25,802 nucleotides of DNA, taken from assembly GCA_019114585.1 (NCBI GenBank), contig DXFE01000103.1, positions 1 to 25,802 on the forward strand, written 5' to 3'. Positions within the stretch are counted from its first letter, which is position 1. Each line of letters starts with the position of its first letter. Of this stretch, positions 6,448 through 14,961 are shown piece by piece. The position numbers were made by a program, and so were the translations under genes. The notes beneath the pieces are model-generated. The model did no database searches. It was not told the DNA's origin and saw only the letters and a program-made list of their open reading frames with translations. Source of the DNA: Gemmiger_A avium. Its GTDB lineage: Bacteria > Bacillota > Clostridia > Oscillospirales > Ruminococcaceae.

Positions 6448-7614
6448 ATGTATACGCTGCTGTTAGCCATTATCTATCTTGTGTTTATCAGCCTGGGGCT
6501 GCCGGACTCTCTGCTGGGATCCGCCTGGCCTACCATGCGGGTTGCCTTTGATATGCCGCTTTCCTCCGCCGGTATCATCTCCATGATTATCGCGGGCGGC
6601 ACCATCTGCTCCAGCCTTGCCTCCGAACGGCTTATCCGCCGGTTCACCACCCGCTGGGTCACGGTGATAAGCGTGTTCCTCACCGCCATTGCCCTGAGCG
6701 GCTTTTCCCTGGCCACCCGCTTCTGGATGCTCTGCCTCTGGGCGATTCCCTACGGGCTGGGGGCTGGCTGCATTGACTCGGCCATGAACAACTATGTGGC
6801 CCTGCATTACCGCTCCCGCCATATGAGCTGGCTGCACTGCTTCTGGGGCGTGGGCACCATCATCAGCCCCTATATCATGAGCTGGTGCATTACCCATACC
6901 CGCTGGAACGACGGTTACCGGGCCGTATCTTTCCTGCAGTTCGGCATCGCCGCGGTGCTGCTGCTCACCCTGCCGATCTGGAAAATCCACGCCGAGGGCG
7001 GCAGCGAGAGCAGCGGGGAAGCGCCGCTGGGGGTGCGGGGCGCTTTGAAAATCCAGGGTGCGCCCACCCTGTTCGCGGGCTTCTTTGCCTACTGCGCCGG
7101 GGAAGCCACCGCCATGCTCTGGGCCAGCAGCTATCTGGTGGGTACCCGGGGCATGGCCGAGGACCGGGCCGCAGCCTGCGGGGCACTTTTCTTCATCGGC
7201 ATCACGGCGGGACGGTTTGCCGCCGGTTTCATCGCTGACCGTCTGGGCGACCGCCGGATGATCCGCCTGGGCGCGGCGGTGGCCGCGATGGGAATCATCT
7301 GCATGGCTCTTCCGGTACAGGCGGAGTTCCCGGCGCTGGCAGGCCTGGTGATCTTCGGTCTGGGCTGCGCCCCTGTCTATCCCAGCATTATCCACGCCAC
7401 CCCCGCCAACTTCGGGGCCCGCAACTCCCAGGCGATCATCGGTATGCAGATGGCCAGCGCCTATGTGGGTTCCACCTTCATGCCGCCCTTGTTCGGCCTG
7501 ATCGCCAACCGGGCGGGCCTCGCCTGGATGCCGCTGTTCCTGGCCGTGTTCCTGGTGCTGATGATCACCATGATCGAGCGCACCTTCCGCACGGTGGCCT
7601 CCCGCAAGCCTTGA
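6448..7614 (+). CDS. MFS transporter (fucose-permease/YbjJ-like)
   Basis: A 388-residue hydrophobic protein with twelve predicted membrane helices in two halves of six. The loop after helix 2 carries ERLIRRF, related to the G-x-x-x-D-R-x-G-R/R MFS loop, and the second half shows the clearer repeat GRFAAGFIADRLGDRR after helix 8. AIPYGLGAGCIDSAMNNYVA resembles sugar-permease-type carriers of the FHS group. It starts 69 bases after the flavoprotein behind GAGG and is the last gene before a strong terminator, so it is probably the importer or exporter for the AcnX pathway. The substrate cannot be read from sequence. Confidence 0.85.
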   Translation: MYTLLLAIIYLVFISLGLPDSLLGSAWPTMRVAFDMPLSSAGIISMIIAGGTICSSLASERLIRRFTTRWVTVISVFLTAIALSGFSLATRFWMLCLWAIPYGLGAGCIDSAMNNYVALHYRSRHMSWLHCFWGVGTIISPYIMSWCITHTRWNDGYRAVSFLQFGIAAVLLLTLPIWKIHAEGGSESSGEAPLGVRGALKIQGAPTLFAGFFAYCAGEATAMLWASSYLVGTRGMAEDRAAACGALFFIGITAGRFAAGFIADRLGDRRMIRLGAAVAAMGIICMALPVQAEFPALAGLVIFGLGCAPVYPSIIHATPANFGARNSQAIIGMQMASAYVGSTFMPPLFGLIANRAGLAWMPLFLAVFLVLMITMIERTFRTVASRKP

Positions 7615-7629
7615 ATTGATTCATACCCC

Positions 7630-7670
7630 AAAGCCATGTATCTGTGCTTACAGGTGCATGGCTTTTATTT
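7630..7670 (+). terminator. strong terminator of the aconitase X/MFS unit
   Basis: AAAGCCATGTATCTGT pairs with ACAGGTGCATGGCTTT over 16 positions with two G-U pairs and a GCTT loop, followed by TTTATTTGTTTG. Confidence 0.9.
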
Positions 7671-7712
7671 GTTTGTATTCCACTACCGTTACACCGGCTT
7701 CACCTTCGCCCC

Positions 7713-7747
7713 CATGAAACTAAAAATGAAATTTTACTTTCATGAAA
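7713..7747. promoter_or_regulatory. overlapping palindromes upstream of the ECF operon (candidate operator)
   Basis: Seen directly: CATGAAACTAAAA (7713-7725) is the inverse of TTTTACTTTCATG (7732-7744) with one mismatch. Inside lies a perfect ATGAAA-N6-TTTCAT dyad (7726-7743), and TTTCATGAAA (7738-7747) is a perfect ten-base palindrome. The region 7671-7863 is AT-rich and carries no gene; I cannot place a convincing -35/-10 pair in it. The last gene of the operon is an RpiR-type regulator, whose family often binds TGAAA/TTTCA-like inverted repeats, so autoregulation is plausible. Confidence 0.5.
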
Positions 7748-7863
7748 ACTGCATCGGAAATATAACTTTCACTTTACATAAACATGATAGCTGCACGGCC
7801 CCGTTTTGCGTAAGATAAACGTGTGGAAACAAATCCCTGTCAAGTGAAACGGAGGAAAGAAAA

Positions 7864-8706
7864 ATGGATGCCTTTCAAAACAAACAGGCTTCTCAATCCC
7901 AGAAACTGATGGTCTTTGTGCTGACCATGTCCCTGTACGGTCTTGCCACCCTGTTTACCGAGCTGATCCCCAAATTCCAGGTAGGCATTGTGGAGTTTTC
8001 CGTAGAGTACTTCCTGTTCATTCCCCTGGTGCTGGCGATGCTGTTTGATCCCCTGTCCGCCGCGCTGGGCGCTGCTACCGGCGAGCTGGTTTTCAGCGAG
8101 ATCATGCTGGGCCAGTTTGGCGGCCTGGGCGAACTGGAAAAGTTCCTTACCGTCACCATCGGCGTCTACATCGCCGGCCGTCTGGTGCGTGACCCCCGCA
8201 ACACCAAAATGGTGGGTGTGGCTGCGTTTGTCGGCACCGGCGCCCAGCTGCTGATGGGCACCATCGTGGATATCTGCAAAGTGCAGTTCGCAGTGGAGGA
8301 TTTTGAAGCGGTGGCCGGCCTGCCCGAAAGCGTCTACGCCACCGAGGGCTTTGCCTTCCTGAACGACCTGCTTTTCTCCGGCATTCTGTTCTGCCTGCTT
8401 CCCACCCTGTTCCTGGTGCCCCGCCTGTATGGCAAGATCGAGCCGCTGCTGGGCATGAACCCCCGCACCAAGGAGACCTCGCTGGGTGTGTTCAGTGTCA
8501 AAACGGCAGTGGGCTGCGGCATCGCCTTCCTGTGCGCGGTCTGCGCCGAGATGCTGGCCTCCAGCGGATTTGAGCTGATCGACTGGGAAGCCAGCTGGGC
8601 GGAGAGCGGAACCGCCATGGCCGTTGGTATGATTGTGGCCGCCGTGGTCGCCCTTGCGGTACTGATGGTGATGCGCGGCAAAGCCCAGACAGCGAAGGTG
8701 AAATAA
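7864..8706 (+). CDS. ECF transporter substrate-binding (S) component, substrate unknown
   Basis: A 280-residue integral membrane protein with about six hydrophobic helices, followed five bases later by a double-ATPase gene and then an EcfT gene. That order is diagnostic of an energy-coupling-factor importer, where the S component binds the ligand in the membrane and topples to release it. The soluble N-terminus is short, helix 1 begins near residue 14, and the acidic, aromatic stretches between helices (for example VEDFEAVAGLPESVYATEG) differ from the biotin, thiamine, riboflavin or cobalt S proteins I can recall. It is longer than the usual 170-220 residues. GGAGG lies nine bases before the ATG. 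Substrate assignment by sequence is not possible here. Confidence 0.75.
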   Translation: MDAFQNKQASQSQKLMVFVLTMSLYGLATLFTELIPKFQVGIVEFSVEYFLFIPLVLAMLFDPLSAALGAATGELVFSEIMLGQFGGLGELEKFLTVTIGVYIAGRLVRDPRNTKMVGVAAFVGTGAQLLMGTIVDICKVQFAVEDFEAVAGLPESVYATEGFAFLNDLLFSGILFCLLPTLFLVPRLYGKIEPLLGMNPRTKETSLGVFSVKTAVGCGIAFLCAVCAEMLASSGFELIDWEASWAESGTAMAVGMIVAAVVALAVLMVMRGKAQTAKVK

Positions 8707-8710
8707 CAAT

Positions 8711-10423
8711 ATGGCATCCATCAAGATTGAGAATCTGAGCTACACCTATCCCGGTGCGGACAGGCCTGTGCTGGATCACGTCGATCTTGAAATCATGCCC
8801 GGAGATTTTCTCGCAATCGTCGGCAACAACGGTTGCGGGAAATCTACGTTGTGCAAGGTTTTGAACGGACTGATCCCGCATTTCATCTCCGGCGATTTTC
8901 AGGGCCGTGTGCTGATCGACGGCCAGGACACCCGCCAGGCCGACGTGGGCGTTCTGGCACGCAAGGTCGGCTATGTGTACCAGGATTTTGAGAACCAGAT
9001 CGTGCGCCCCACCGTACTGGACGACGCCTCATATGCCTGCCTGAACTATGGCATGGCGGACTATCAGGCGCGGGGCCGTCAGGCTCTGGCCCGGTGCGGT
9101 CTGCAGAACCGGGAAAACGAGTACATCTGGCAGCTTTCCGGCGGGCAGACCCATCTGCTGGCGCTGGCCGGGGCGGTGGCGCTGGGACCGGATATTCTGA
9201 TTCTGGACGAACCCATTGCCCAGCTGGACCCGGGCCATGCGGACCGCATCTACGGCGTTTTGCGGGAGCTGAATGAAAAATACAACAAAACCATCCTGGT
9301 AATCGAGCACCACACCGAGTACATCGCCGATTACTGCAAGCATGTTCTGCTGCTGCGGGACGGGCGCGCGGCCTGGTATCTTCCGGTGCGGCAGGCGCTG
9401 AGCCGGGTGGAGGAGCTGCAGGCCAGCAACATCTTCCCGCCGCAGGTCACCCTGGCGGCCCACGCGCTGCAGGCCAAAGGCCTGCTTCCCGCCGGGGGAG
9501 AACTGCCCACCACCATCGAGGAAGGGCAGCAGGCGTTCCGGTCAATCCCCCGGCCGGAATACCGCCGCCCCTGCCCGCCGCCCGCCCGGCAGCCGGGCCA
9601 GACGGTGGCAGAGTTCCAGGATGTTTCGGTGTCCTACCGCTCGGTCAAGGGCGAACCCCATACCGTGTTCCATAACCTGAACCTGACCCTGCACAAGGGC
9701 GAAAACATTGCCCTGATCGGCTCCAACGGGGCGGGCAAATCCACCCTGATGAAGCTGCTGGTGGGGCTGCTGCGCCCCACCGGGGGCGAGATCCGGCTGG
9801 GCGGCCAGTCCCTGAAAGAGCAGAAGCCGGAGCAGATCGCCCGCAAAATCTCGCTGGTGTACCAGAACCCGGAAGAAATGTTCATCAAGGACTCCATCCG
9901 GGACGACATCGCCTACGCCATGCAGGTGCGGCAGGTGGAAAACTGGCAGACCCGTACTGAAGAACTGCTGGCCCGTTTCCGGCTTACCGATCTGGCTGAC
10001 CGGGATGGCCGCCTGCTTTCGGGTGGACAGATGCGCCGGGCCAGCCTGGCGATCGGCATCGCGCTGAACCCGTCGCTCCTGCTGCTGGACGAGCCCACCG
10101 CCAACCTGGACATTGCCACCCGCAAGGAGATCCTGCGCACACTGAACGACATGAAAGCCATCACCGAAACGGTCATGATTGCCACCCACGACATGCAGCT
10201 GGTCTGCGAATGGGCCGACCGGGTGGTGGTGCTCTGCGGCGGCAGCGTGGTGGGGGACGGCACCCGGGACGCTATCTTTGGCGACCGGGCCCTGACCGAA
10301 CGGGTCGGCATCCGTCCGCCGGAGATTTTCGCCATGGGCCGCGCAGTCTGCGAGGACGCGCTGTGCTACACGGTGCCGGAATTTGTACAGCTTTTCGGGG
10401 AGGGAAAGCGCAATGCTGAATAA
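8711..10423 (+). CDS. ECF transporter fused double ATPase (EcfA-EcfA')
   Basis: 570 residues containing two complete ABC ATPases in one chain, the equivalent of EcfA1 and EcfA2, which drive the importer from the cytoplasmic face. Domain 1: Walker A GNNGCGKS (38-45), Q-loop Q91, signature LSGGQ (142-146), Walker B DILILDEP (161-168). Domain 2: Walker A GSNGAGKS (337-344), signature LSGGQ (436-440), Walker B LLLLDEP (456-462), switch His 493. A proline-rich linker lies around 280-298. Both catalytic sites look intact. The gene overlaps the next one by eleven bases. Confidence 0.93.
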   Translation: MASIKIENLSYTYPGADRPVLDHVDLEIMPGDFLAIVGNNGCGKSTLCKVLNGLIPHFISGDFQGRVLIDGQDTRQADVGVLARKVGYVYQDFENQIVRPTVLDDASYACLNYGMADYQARGRQALARCGLQNRENEYIWQLSGGQTHLLALAGAVALGPDILILDEPIAQLDPGHADRIYGVLRELNEKYNKTILVIEHHTEYIADYCKHVLLLRDGRAAWYLPVRQALSRVEELQASNIFPPQVTLAAHALQAKGLLPAGGELPTTIEEGQQAFRSIPRPEYRRPCPPPARQPGQTVAEFQDVSVSYRSVKGEPHTVFHNLNLTLHKGENIALIGSNGAGKSTLMKLLVGLLRPTGGEIRLGGQSLKEQKPEQIARKISLVYQNPEEMFIKDSIRDDIAYAMQVRQVENWQTRTEELLARFRLTDLADRDGRLLSGGQMRRASLAIGIALNPSLLLLDEPTANLDIATRKEILRTLNDMKAITETVMIATHDMQLVCEWADRVVVLCGGSVVGDGTRDAIFGDRALTERVGIRPPEIFAMGRAVCEDALCYTVPEFVQLFGEGKRNAE

Positions 10424-11240
10424 ACTGTCGGAGAGCATTCTGGACAAGTTCTCCATGGATTTTCTGCGCAACCAGGTGCTGAAAAACGCCTATGGCAACG
10501 ACGATACCCTTATCGCCATGCGGGACCCGCGGGTATTGCTGCTGTGGTACCTGTTCTTTGGCCTGGTGCCCTGGTTTGTCAACGATATGGTTTTTCTGCT
10601 GGGCTGCTTTGTGCTGGTGATGATCACCACCCTGCTGGCCCGGGTGGCGGGGCTGGTGCTGTTCCTGTTTGCGCTGGGGGTATTCTCCCAGACCGGCTAC
10701 CTGCTCATCGTGACCCTGCTGTTCGGCGGGGACGCCTCGGCCATTCTGCCGCTGCTGGTGCTGACCCTCAAGGTCACCACCGTGTCGCTGGCTTCGGTCA
10801 CCGTCTTTTCCGGCCTGGACCCGGACCGGCTGTCCAACGGCCTGATGTGGTACGGCTGCCCGGAGCGGCTGTCCTTCTCCATCTCCTATGCCTACCGGAT
10901 GCTGCCCATGCTCATGGAGGAGTTCCAGAACGTGCTGCTGAGCTACCGGCTGCGGGGCAACCCACCCGCCCATGACTCCATCCCGGGCAAGATCCGCTAC
11001 CTGATCTATCAGATCAAGGTGATCGTTCATTCTTTCTACCCGCTCATGCTGAATACGGCCAAGCGCAGCCGCACCACCGTCGAAGCGCTGGAAATCAAGG
11101 GTTACCGCTACGCCGCGTCCAGCAAGGAGGTGCGCCGCATGAAACTGGCCTCTCTGAAGATCAGCTACGACGATCTGATCTTTGCGGCGGTGTCCTTTTT
11201 GTGGGTGGCCGTGACCATGCTGCTGTCGAGCATTCTGTAA
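10413..11240 (+). CDS. ECF transporter transmembrane (T) component, CbiQ/EcfT family
   Basis: 275 residues with hydrophobic helices at roughly 40-130 and a final one at the C-terminus. Between them is the cytoplasmic coupling region with the two short motifs that dock into the ATPase grooves: LRG (180-182, in LSYRLRGNPP) and IKG (228-230, in EALEIKGYRY), variants of the family's A-R-G motifs. Start chosen at 10413 (MLNKLSE) after GGGAGGG; it overlaps the ATPase gene by eleven bases, so translation is coupled. The in-frame ATG at 10383 lies deep in the ATPase gene and is rejected. Confidence 0.9.
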   Translation: MLNKLSESILDKFSMDFLRNQVLKNAYGNDDTLIAMRDPRVLLLWYLFFGLVPWFVNDMVFLLGCFVLVMITTLLARVAGLVLFLFALGVFSQTGYLLIVTLLFGGDASAILPLLVLTLKVTTVSLASVTVFSGLDPDRLSNGLMWYGCPERLSFSISYAYRMLPMLMEEFQNVLLSYRLRGNPPAHDSIPGKIRYLIYQIKVIVHSFYPLMLNTAKRSRTTVEALEIKGYRYAASSKEVRRMKLASLKISYDDLIFAAVSFLWVAVTMLLSSIL

Positions 11241-11252
11241 GGAGGCCCTGTC

Positions 11253-12080
11253 TTGTATCTGGATTTTCACACCCACGGGAAGCTGGCAAAAAAGCTTCCC
11301 TTTTCGCCGGAGTACACCCACTGGCTGTTCTCCGAAGCCAAAAACGCCGGTCTGGACGCGCTGTGCCTGACCGAGCATTTCAACACCCTGGGCTTTGCCC
11401 AGGTGTACGGCTATATTGCCGACCATGCCGAGCCCGACGGGGATACCCTGCTGTTTGACGGCCTGCGGATCTTTCCCGGCATGGAAACCGACATTGCCGA
11501 GGGCGGGCATATCCTGTCCATCGGGCCGCTGGACGCCATCCTGGAACTGAACCGCCGCCTGGAACCCAACAAAGAAAAAGGCCATTTTCTGCCCTTTGCC
11601 CAGCTGATGGATCTGTTTGCCGAGTATCCCGTGCTGGTGGGCGCCGGACATCCCTACCGGGCCGGGGGCCATATCCCGGAACTGCCCGCCCGGCAGCTGG
11701 AACGGCTGCATTTCCTGGACATGAACGGCAAGGACATTGCCGAAGACCGTCTGCGTACCGAGCAGCTGACCCGCGCCCTGGGCCAGCAGCTGCACAAGCC
11801 GGTGGTGTCGGGCAGCGATACCCACCAGGCGGTGCAGTACGGCTGCATCCGCACCCGCTTTGACCGCACCGTCAACCGGGTGCCGGACCTGTATGCGGAG
11901 ATGCAGGCAGGCCGCTACGAAATCTGCGTTTCTCCCGAGGCGGCGTTCCAGGTGAAAACCGCCGCCCTGCTCAAGCGGGCGCTGAAAGAAATCCACGCCC
12001 TGGGCGGCGACTATGTGTCGGTGCTGCTGGGCGGAACCCCCAAGTGGAGCGAACTCCACCGGGACGAGGCGGCCGAGTAA
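11253..12080 (+). CDS. PHP-domain metal-dependent phosphoesterase
   Basis: A 275-residue PHP-fold enzyme. Metal ligands are visible in order: H6-T-H8, E41-H42 (LTEHFN), E78 (GMETD), H86, H133 (GHPYR) and D189-T-H191. The fold is used by histidinol phosphatases, nucleoside and cyclic-phosphate phosphoesterases, so removal of phosphate from a small molecule is likely. It starts with TTG at 11253, eight bases after a perfect AAGGAGG; no better start exists since H6 must be included. It sits between the ECF transporter and an inositol-monophosphatase-like gene, twelve bases after EcfT. Substrate unknown, probably linked to the imported compound. Confidence 0.88.
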   Translation: MYLDFHTHGKLAKKLPFSPEYTHWLFSEAKNAGLDALCLTEHFNTLGFAQVYGYIADHAEPDGDTLLFDGLRIFPGMETDIAEGGHILSIGPLDAILELNRRLEPNKEKGHFLPFAQLMDLFAEYPVLVGAGHPYRAGGHIPELPARQLERLHFLDMNGKDIAEDRLRTEQLTRALGQQLHKPVVSGSDTHQAVQYGCIRTRFDRTVNRVPDLYAEMQAGRYEICVSPEAAFQVKTAALLKRALKEIHALGGDYVSVLLGGTPKWSELHRDEAAE

Positions 12081-12081
12081 C

Positions 12082-12858
12082 ATGACCGAACAAGAAATCC
12101 TGTTTAAAAAAGCGGTTTCCGCCGTGCAGGCGGCGGGCAGCCTGCTCACCGGGCCGGGCACAGACCTGGCAGTATCGGAAAAAGGCCGGACTGATTTTGT
12201 CACCCGTGTGGATACCGCGGTGCAGGCCCGTCTGCAGCAGGAGTTGTCCGCTTTGGCCCCGGATTTTCAATTCATGGGGGAGGAAAAGGACAACCGGGAA
12301 ATCGACCCGTCCCGAGCGTTATGGATTCTGGACCCGGTGGACGGTACCACCAACCTGATCCACGGCTTTCGTCAGAGCACCATCTCCCTGGCTTTGGCGG
12401 ACGGCGGGCAGGTGTTCGGTGGAATCGTGTACCAGCCCTTTGCGGGGGAATTGTTTACCGCGTTCCGGGGCAGGGGAGCATTCCTGAATGGAACACCCCT
12501 GCAGGTCAGCCGTGCTGCCTGCCTGCGGGACAGCCTGGTCTCGGTGGGCACCAACCCCGGCCGCCGGGAAAACGCAGATGCAGCCTTTGCCCGGATGCGC
12601 CGGATCTACGACCGCTGCCACGATATCCGCCGGGTGGGGGCCGCTTCGCTGGAACTGTGCTGGGTTGCGGCGGGCCGTCTGGACGGATATCTGGAACACG
12701 GCCTGAAACTCTGGGACTACGCCGCCGGCGGCCTGATCCTGCGGGAGGCGGGCGGCACGATTACCGATTTTTCCGGCTGTCCGCTGCCCTGCGGCCAGGC
12801 GGGGGACGTGGTGGGCACCAACAGCCGCATCCACAAAGAACTGATTACGCTTCTGTAA
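12082..12858 (+). CDS. inositol monophosphatase family protein
   Basis: 258 residues with the complete Mg-binding set of the IMPase superfamily: DFVTRVD, GEE (loop with catalytic Glu), WILDPVDGTTNLIHG (motif A) and LWDYAAGGLILREAGG (motif B). Members remove phosphate from inositol-1-phosphate, other sugar or polyol phosphates, 3'-phosphoadenosine compounds or histidinol phosphate. The chosen ATG is one base after the PHP stop codon, with GAGG thirteen bases upstream; the earlier ATG at 12013 overlaps PHP by 68 bases and is rejected. Placement with a PHP enzyme and an RpiR regulator supports a phosphorylated substrate. The exact one is not determinable. Confidence 0.9.
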   Translation: MTEQEILFKKAVSAVQAAGSLLTGPGTDLAVSEKGRTDFVTRVDTAVQARLQQELSALAPDFQFMGEEKDNREIDPSRALWILDPVDGTTNLIHGFRQSTISLALADGGQVFGGIVYQPFAGELFTAFRGRGAFLNGTPLQVSRAACLRDSLVSVGTNPGRRENADAAFARMRRIYDRCHDIRRVGAASLELCWVAAGRLDGYLEHGLKLWDYAAGGLILREAGGTITDFSGCPLPCGQAGDVVGTNSRIHKELITLL

Positions 12859-12868
12859 AGGAGACTCC

Positions 12869-13708
12869 ATGAAACTGCAATTTCCCCAAATGCCGGACAA
12901 ACTCACCCAGACCGAAAGCCGCATCCTGGACTATGTGGAGGGCCACCGGGAAGAAGTCCTGTTCATGACCATCGGGCAGCTGTCCGCGCAGATCGGGGTA
13001 TCGGAGGCCACCATCTCCCGGTTTGCCAGGCATGTGGGCTGCCAGGATTACAAGCAGCTGAAAAACCTGATTGTTGAGCAGAACCATCTGGAGGGCCCGG
13101 CGGGAAAACTGGCCGGCACCCTGTTTGCGGGCGGAGGCTTCAGCGCCGCCGAATACCTGCGCCGCCAGCAGCTGTGCCTGGAAAAGACCATCCGCCAGCT
13201 GGACGACACATCCTTTGCCGGGGCGGTACAGGCGATTGGCAGTGCCCGGCGGGTCTACATCCACGCCAAAAGCGCCTCCGCCTCGGTGGGAAAACTGCTC
13301 TTTTTCCGTCTGCGCCGTTTGGGTATCCCGGTGGTGCTGCTGCCCTCCGGCGGGTCGGAGCTGCTGGAAGGTCTGGCGCAGGTGCAGGCCGATGACCTGG
13401 TGATCTTCTTTGCCTTTTCCAAAACCTCCTGGGAGGGTCGCACCATCCTGGGCTGCTGCCGGGAGGTCGGCTGCAAAACCCTCTGTTTTACCAGTCGTCT
13501 GGTTGTGTCGGAAGAGGATACGGCTGATATTGACCTGTATGTCTACCGGGGCGAAGCCTCGGAATACCATTCCATGACCGCCGCCGTCGCCCTGGTGGAT
13601 GCGCTGGCCGTGGCGGTAACCGAACAGCTGGGCGCGGAGGGCGCCATGCGCCTGCAGCGTCTGCACCAGCTGAAAAAAGCCTACGCCGATCCGGCGGGGC
13701 TTCGATAA
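12869..13708 (+). CDS. MurR/RpiR-family transcriptional regulator with SIS domain
   Basis: 279 residues. An N-terminal winged helix (about 5-75, with IGQLSAQIGVSEATISRFAR as recognition segment) is followed by a SIS domain (about 115-250, RVYIHAKSASASVGKLLFFR) that in this family binds phosphosugars. It is the last gene of the ECF operon, ten bases after the IMPase gene behind AAGGAG, and probably controls the operon through the palindromes at 7713-7747. The effector is likely the imported or dephosphorylated compound; this is inference from family and location. Confidence 0.9.
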   Translation: MKLQFPQMPDKLTQTESRILDYVEGHREEVLFMTIGQLSAQIGVSEATISRFARHVGCQDYKQLKNLIVEQNHLEGPAGKLAGTLFAGGGFSAAEYLRRQQLCLEKTIRQLDDTSFAGAVQAIGSARRVYIHAKSASASVGKLLFFRLRRLGIPVVLLPSGGSELLEGLAQVQADDLVIFFAFSKTSWEGRTILGCCREVGCKTLCFTSRLVVSEEDTADIDLYVYRGEASEYHSMTAAVALVDALAVAVTEQLGAEGAMRLQRLHQLKKAYADPAGLR

Positions 13709-13726
13709 ACTATCCTGTCCTGTTCC

Positions 13727-13779
13727 CAACAGCAAGGCCCCCGGTTCCGAAGAACCGGGGGCCTTGCTGTTGCTTTTTT
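13727..13779 (+). terminator. very strong terminator of the ECF operon
   Basis: A perfect 21-base stem (13727-13747 with 13752-13772, CGAA loop) is followed by CTTTTTT on the plus strand. The opposite gene also ends here, but on the minus strand the hairpin has no U tract after it. Confidence 0.95.
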
Positions 13780-14867
13780 CAGTTCAGGCTGTCTTTCAGC
13801 TTTTGAAGCGCGGCGGCAAAAACAGGATTGCCCTGCAGCGGCCCAAACCGCGCGTCCTCATCCACTGCTTTCAGCAGCATCCGGCGCATCTCCCGGGTGC
13901 TGGCCAGTTGGCCTTCGGTGCGGGTGTATTCCATCCCCGGGCGGAACAGATCCTCGTCCGGCAGTACGGCCGGGCCGGTGAAGGTGTCCACATACCGGGC
14001 AAACTGTTTCGCCGCGCCCTCCCGGTCGTCTGCCCGCAGGCAGAGTTCCATCAGCAGCCCGCTGCTGGTGTCCAGCAGGCCGAACAGCCGGGCAGTCTGC
14101 CCCAGTACCTCGCATACCTTGCGGGCCTGCTCGTTGCCCAGCAGTTCAGGGCTGCCCAGGGTCATCAGGCAGAGCTGCAGCTGCTGCGCACAGCTGTACA
14201 GCCGTTTCTGGGTCACCTTTACCGCCTCTTCCGGCTGGCCCTTTTTGCGATACAGCTGTGCCCACAAAAAGGTCGGATCCGCCGCGTGTTCCGGCAGTTC
14301 TTTCAAAAGGGCTTCGGTTTCCTCAATCTTTTCCTCTGCCAGTGCCAGCCCGGCCAGCTGCAGCGTGGCGGTTTGCCAGTAGGCCGCATCTCCGGAAGCG
14401 CGCACCTGTTCCAGCAGGGCTTTCTTCCGGGCCGTCAGCCTGTTCTGCTCATCCTGTTCCAAAGCAGGGAAGAACAGCCGGAACGAATCCAGCGCCAGTG
14501 CGCCGTTGAACGCCAGCGGGATGCAGTTGGGGTACCGGTGCAGCAACTCTTCCAACTGATCCAGCGCAGCAGTATATCCGGCCAGGTCACCCTGGGCCGC
14601 TATCGCCCCGCCCAGAATCTCGTTGATCCGGGCAACTACCTCCTGCTCGGAAAGGGTCTCTTCAAACTGCAGCAGCGTGTCCACATTGGTGCCCAGCGCC
14701 CGCGCCAGCGGACAGAGCAGGGTAATGTCCGGGTAGGAACTGCCGGTCTCCCATTTGCTCACCGCCGGGGCGCTCACCCCCACACAGGCGGCCAGTTGTT
14801 CCTGGGTCAGGCCCTTTTCCCGGCGCAGCCGGGCCACCACGTCGCCAAACCGTTTTGTTGTTTCCAT
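13779..14867 (-). CDS. XRE-family transcriptional regulator with TPR-like C-terminus
   Basis: A 362-residue protein starting METTKRFGDVV. Residues 8-62 form a lambda-repressor-type helix-turn-helix (LRREKGLTQEQLAACVGVSA and the following PAVSKWETGSSYPD). The remaining 300 residues are helical, alanine- and leucine-rich repeats of the TPR-like type often fused to such regulators in Firmicutes. The start at 14867 is chosen because it begins the HTH and has CGAGGG upstream; the frame is open for another 115 codons but that part is promoter DNA. Its targets are unknown; the neighbouring membrane protein transcribed the other way is a candidate. Confidence 0.85.
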   Translation of the reverse strand: METTKRFGDVVARLRREKGLTQEQLAACVGVSAPAVSKWETGSSYPDITLLCPLARALGTNVDTLLQFEETLSEQEVVARINEILGGAIAAQGDLAGYTAALDQLEELLHRYPNCIPLAFNGALALDSFRLFFPALEQDEQNRLTARKKALLEQVRASGDAAYWQTATLQLAGLALAEEKIEETEALLKELPEHAADPTFLWAQLYRKKGQPEEAVKVTQKRLYSCAQQLQLCLMTLGSPELLGNEQARKVCEVLGQTARLFGLLDTSSGLLMELCLRADDREGAAKQFARYVDTFTGPAVLPDEDLFRPGMEYTRTEGQLASTREMRRMLLKAVDEDARFGPLQGNPVFAAALQKLKDSLN

Positions 14868-14915
14868 AATCGTGCCCTCGCTTTCCTGGGATGGACGCGC
14901 GCTTCCTCTGTCTGT

Positions 14916-14945
14916 ATTGTACCCCCACGGAGCGTCACCCCGCAA
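14916..14945 (-). promoter_or_regulatory. possible promoter of the XRE regulator
   Basis: On the minus strand TTGCGG (14945-14940), 18 bases, TACAAT (14921-14916), 49 bases before the ATG. Good -10, weak -35. Confidence 0.45.
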
Positions 14946-14961
14946 GCGAGGCAAAGTTAAG

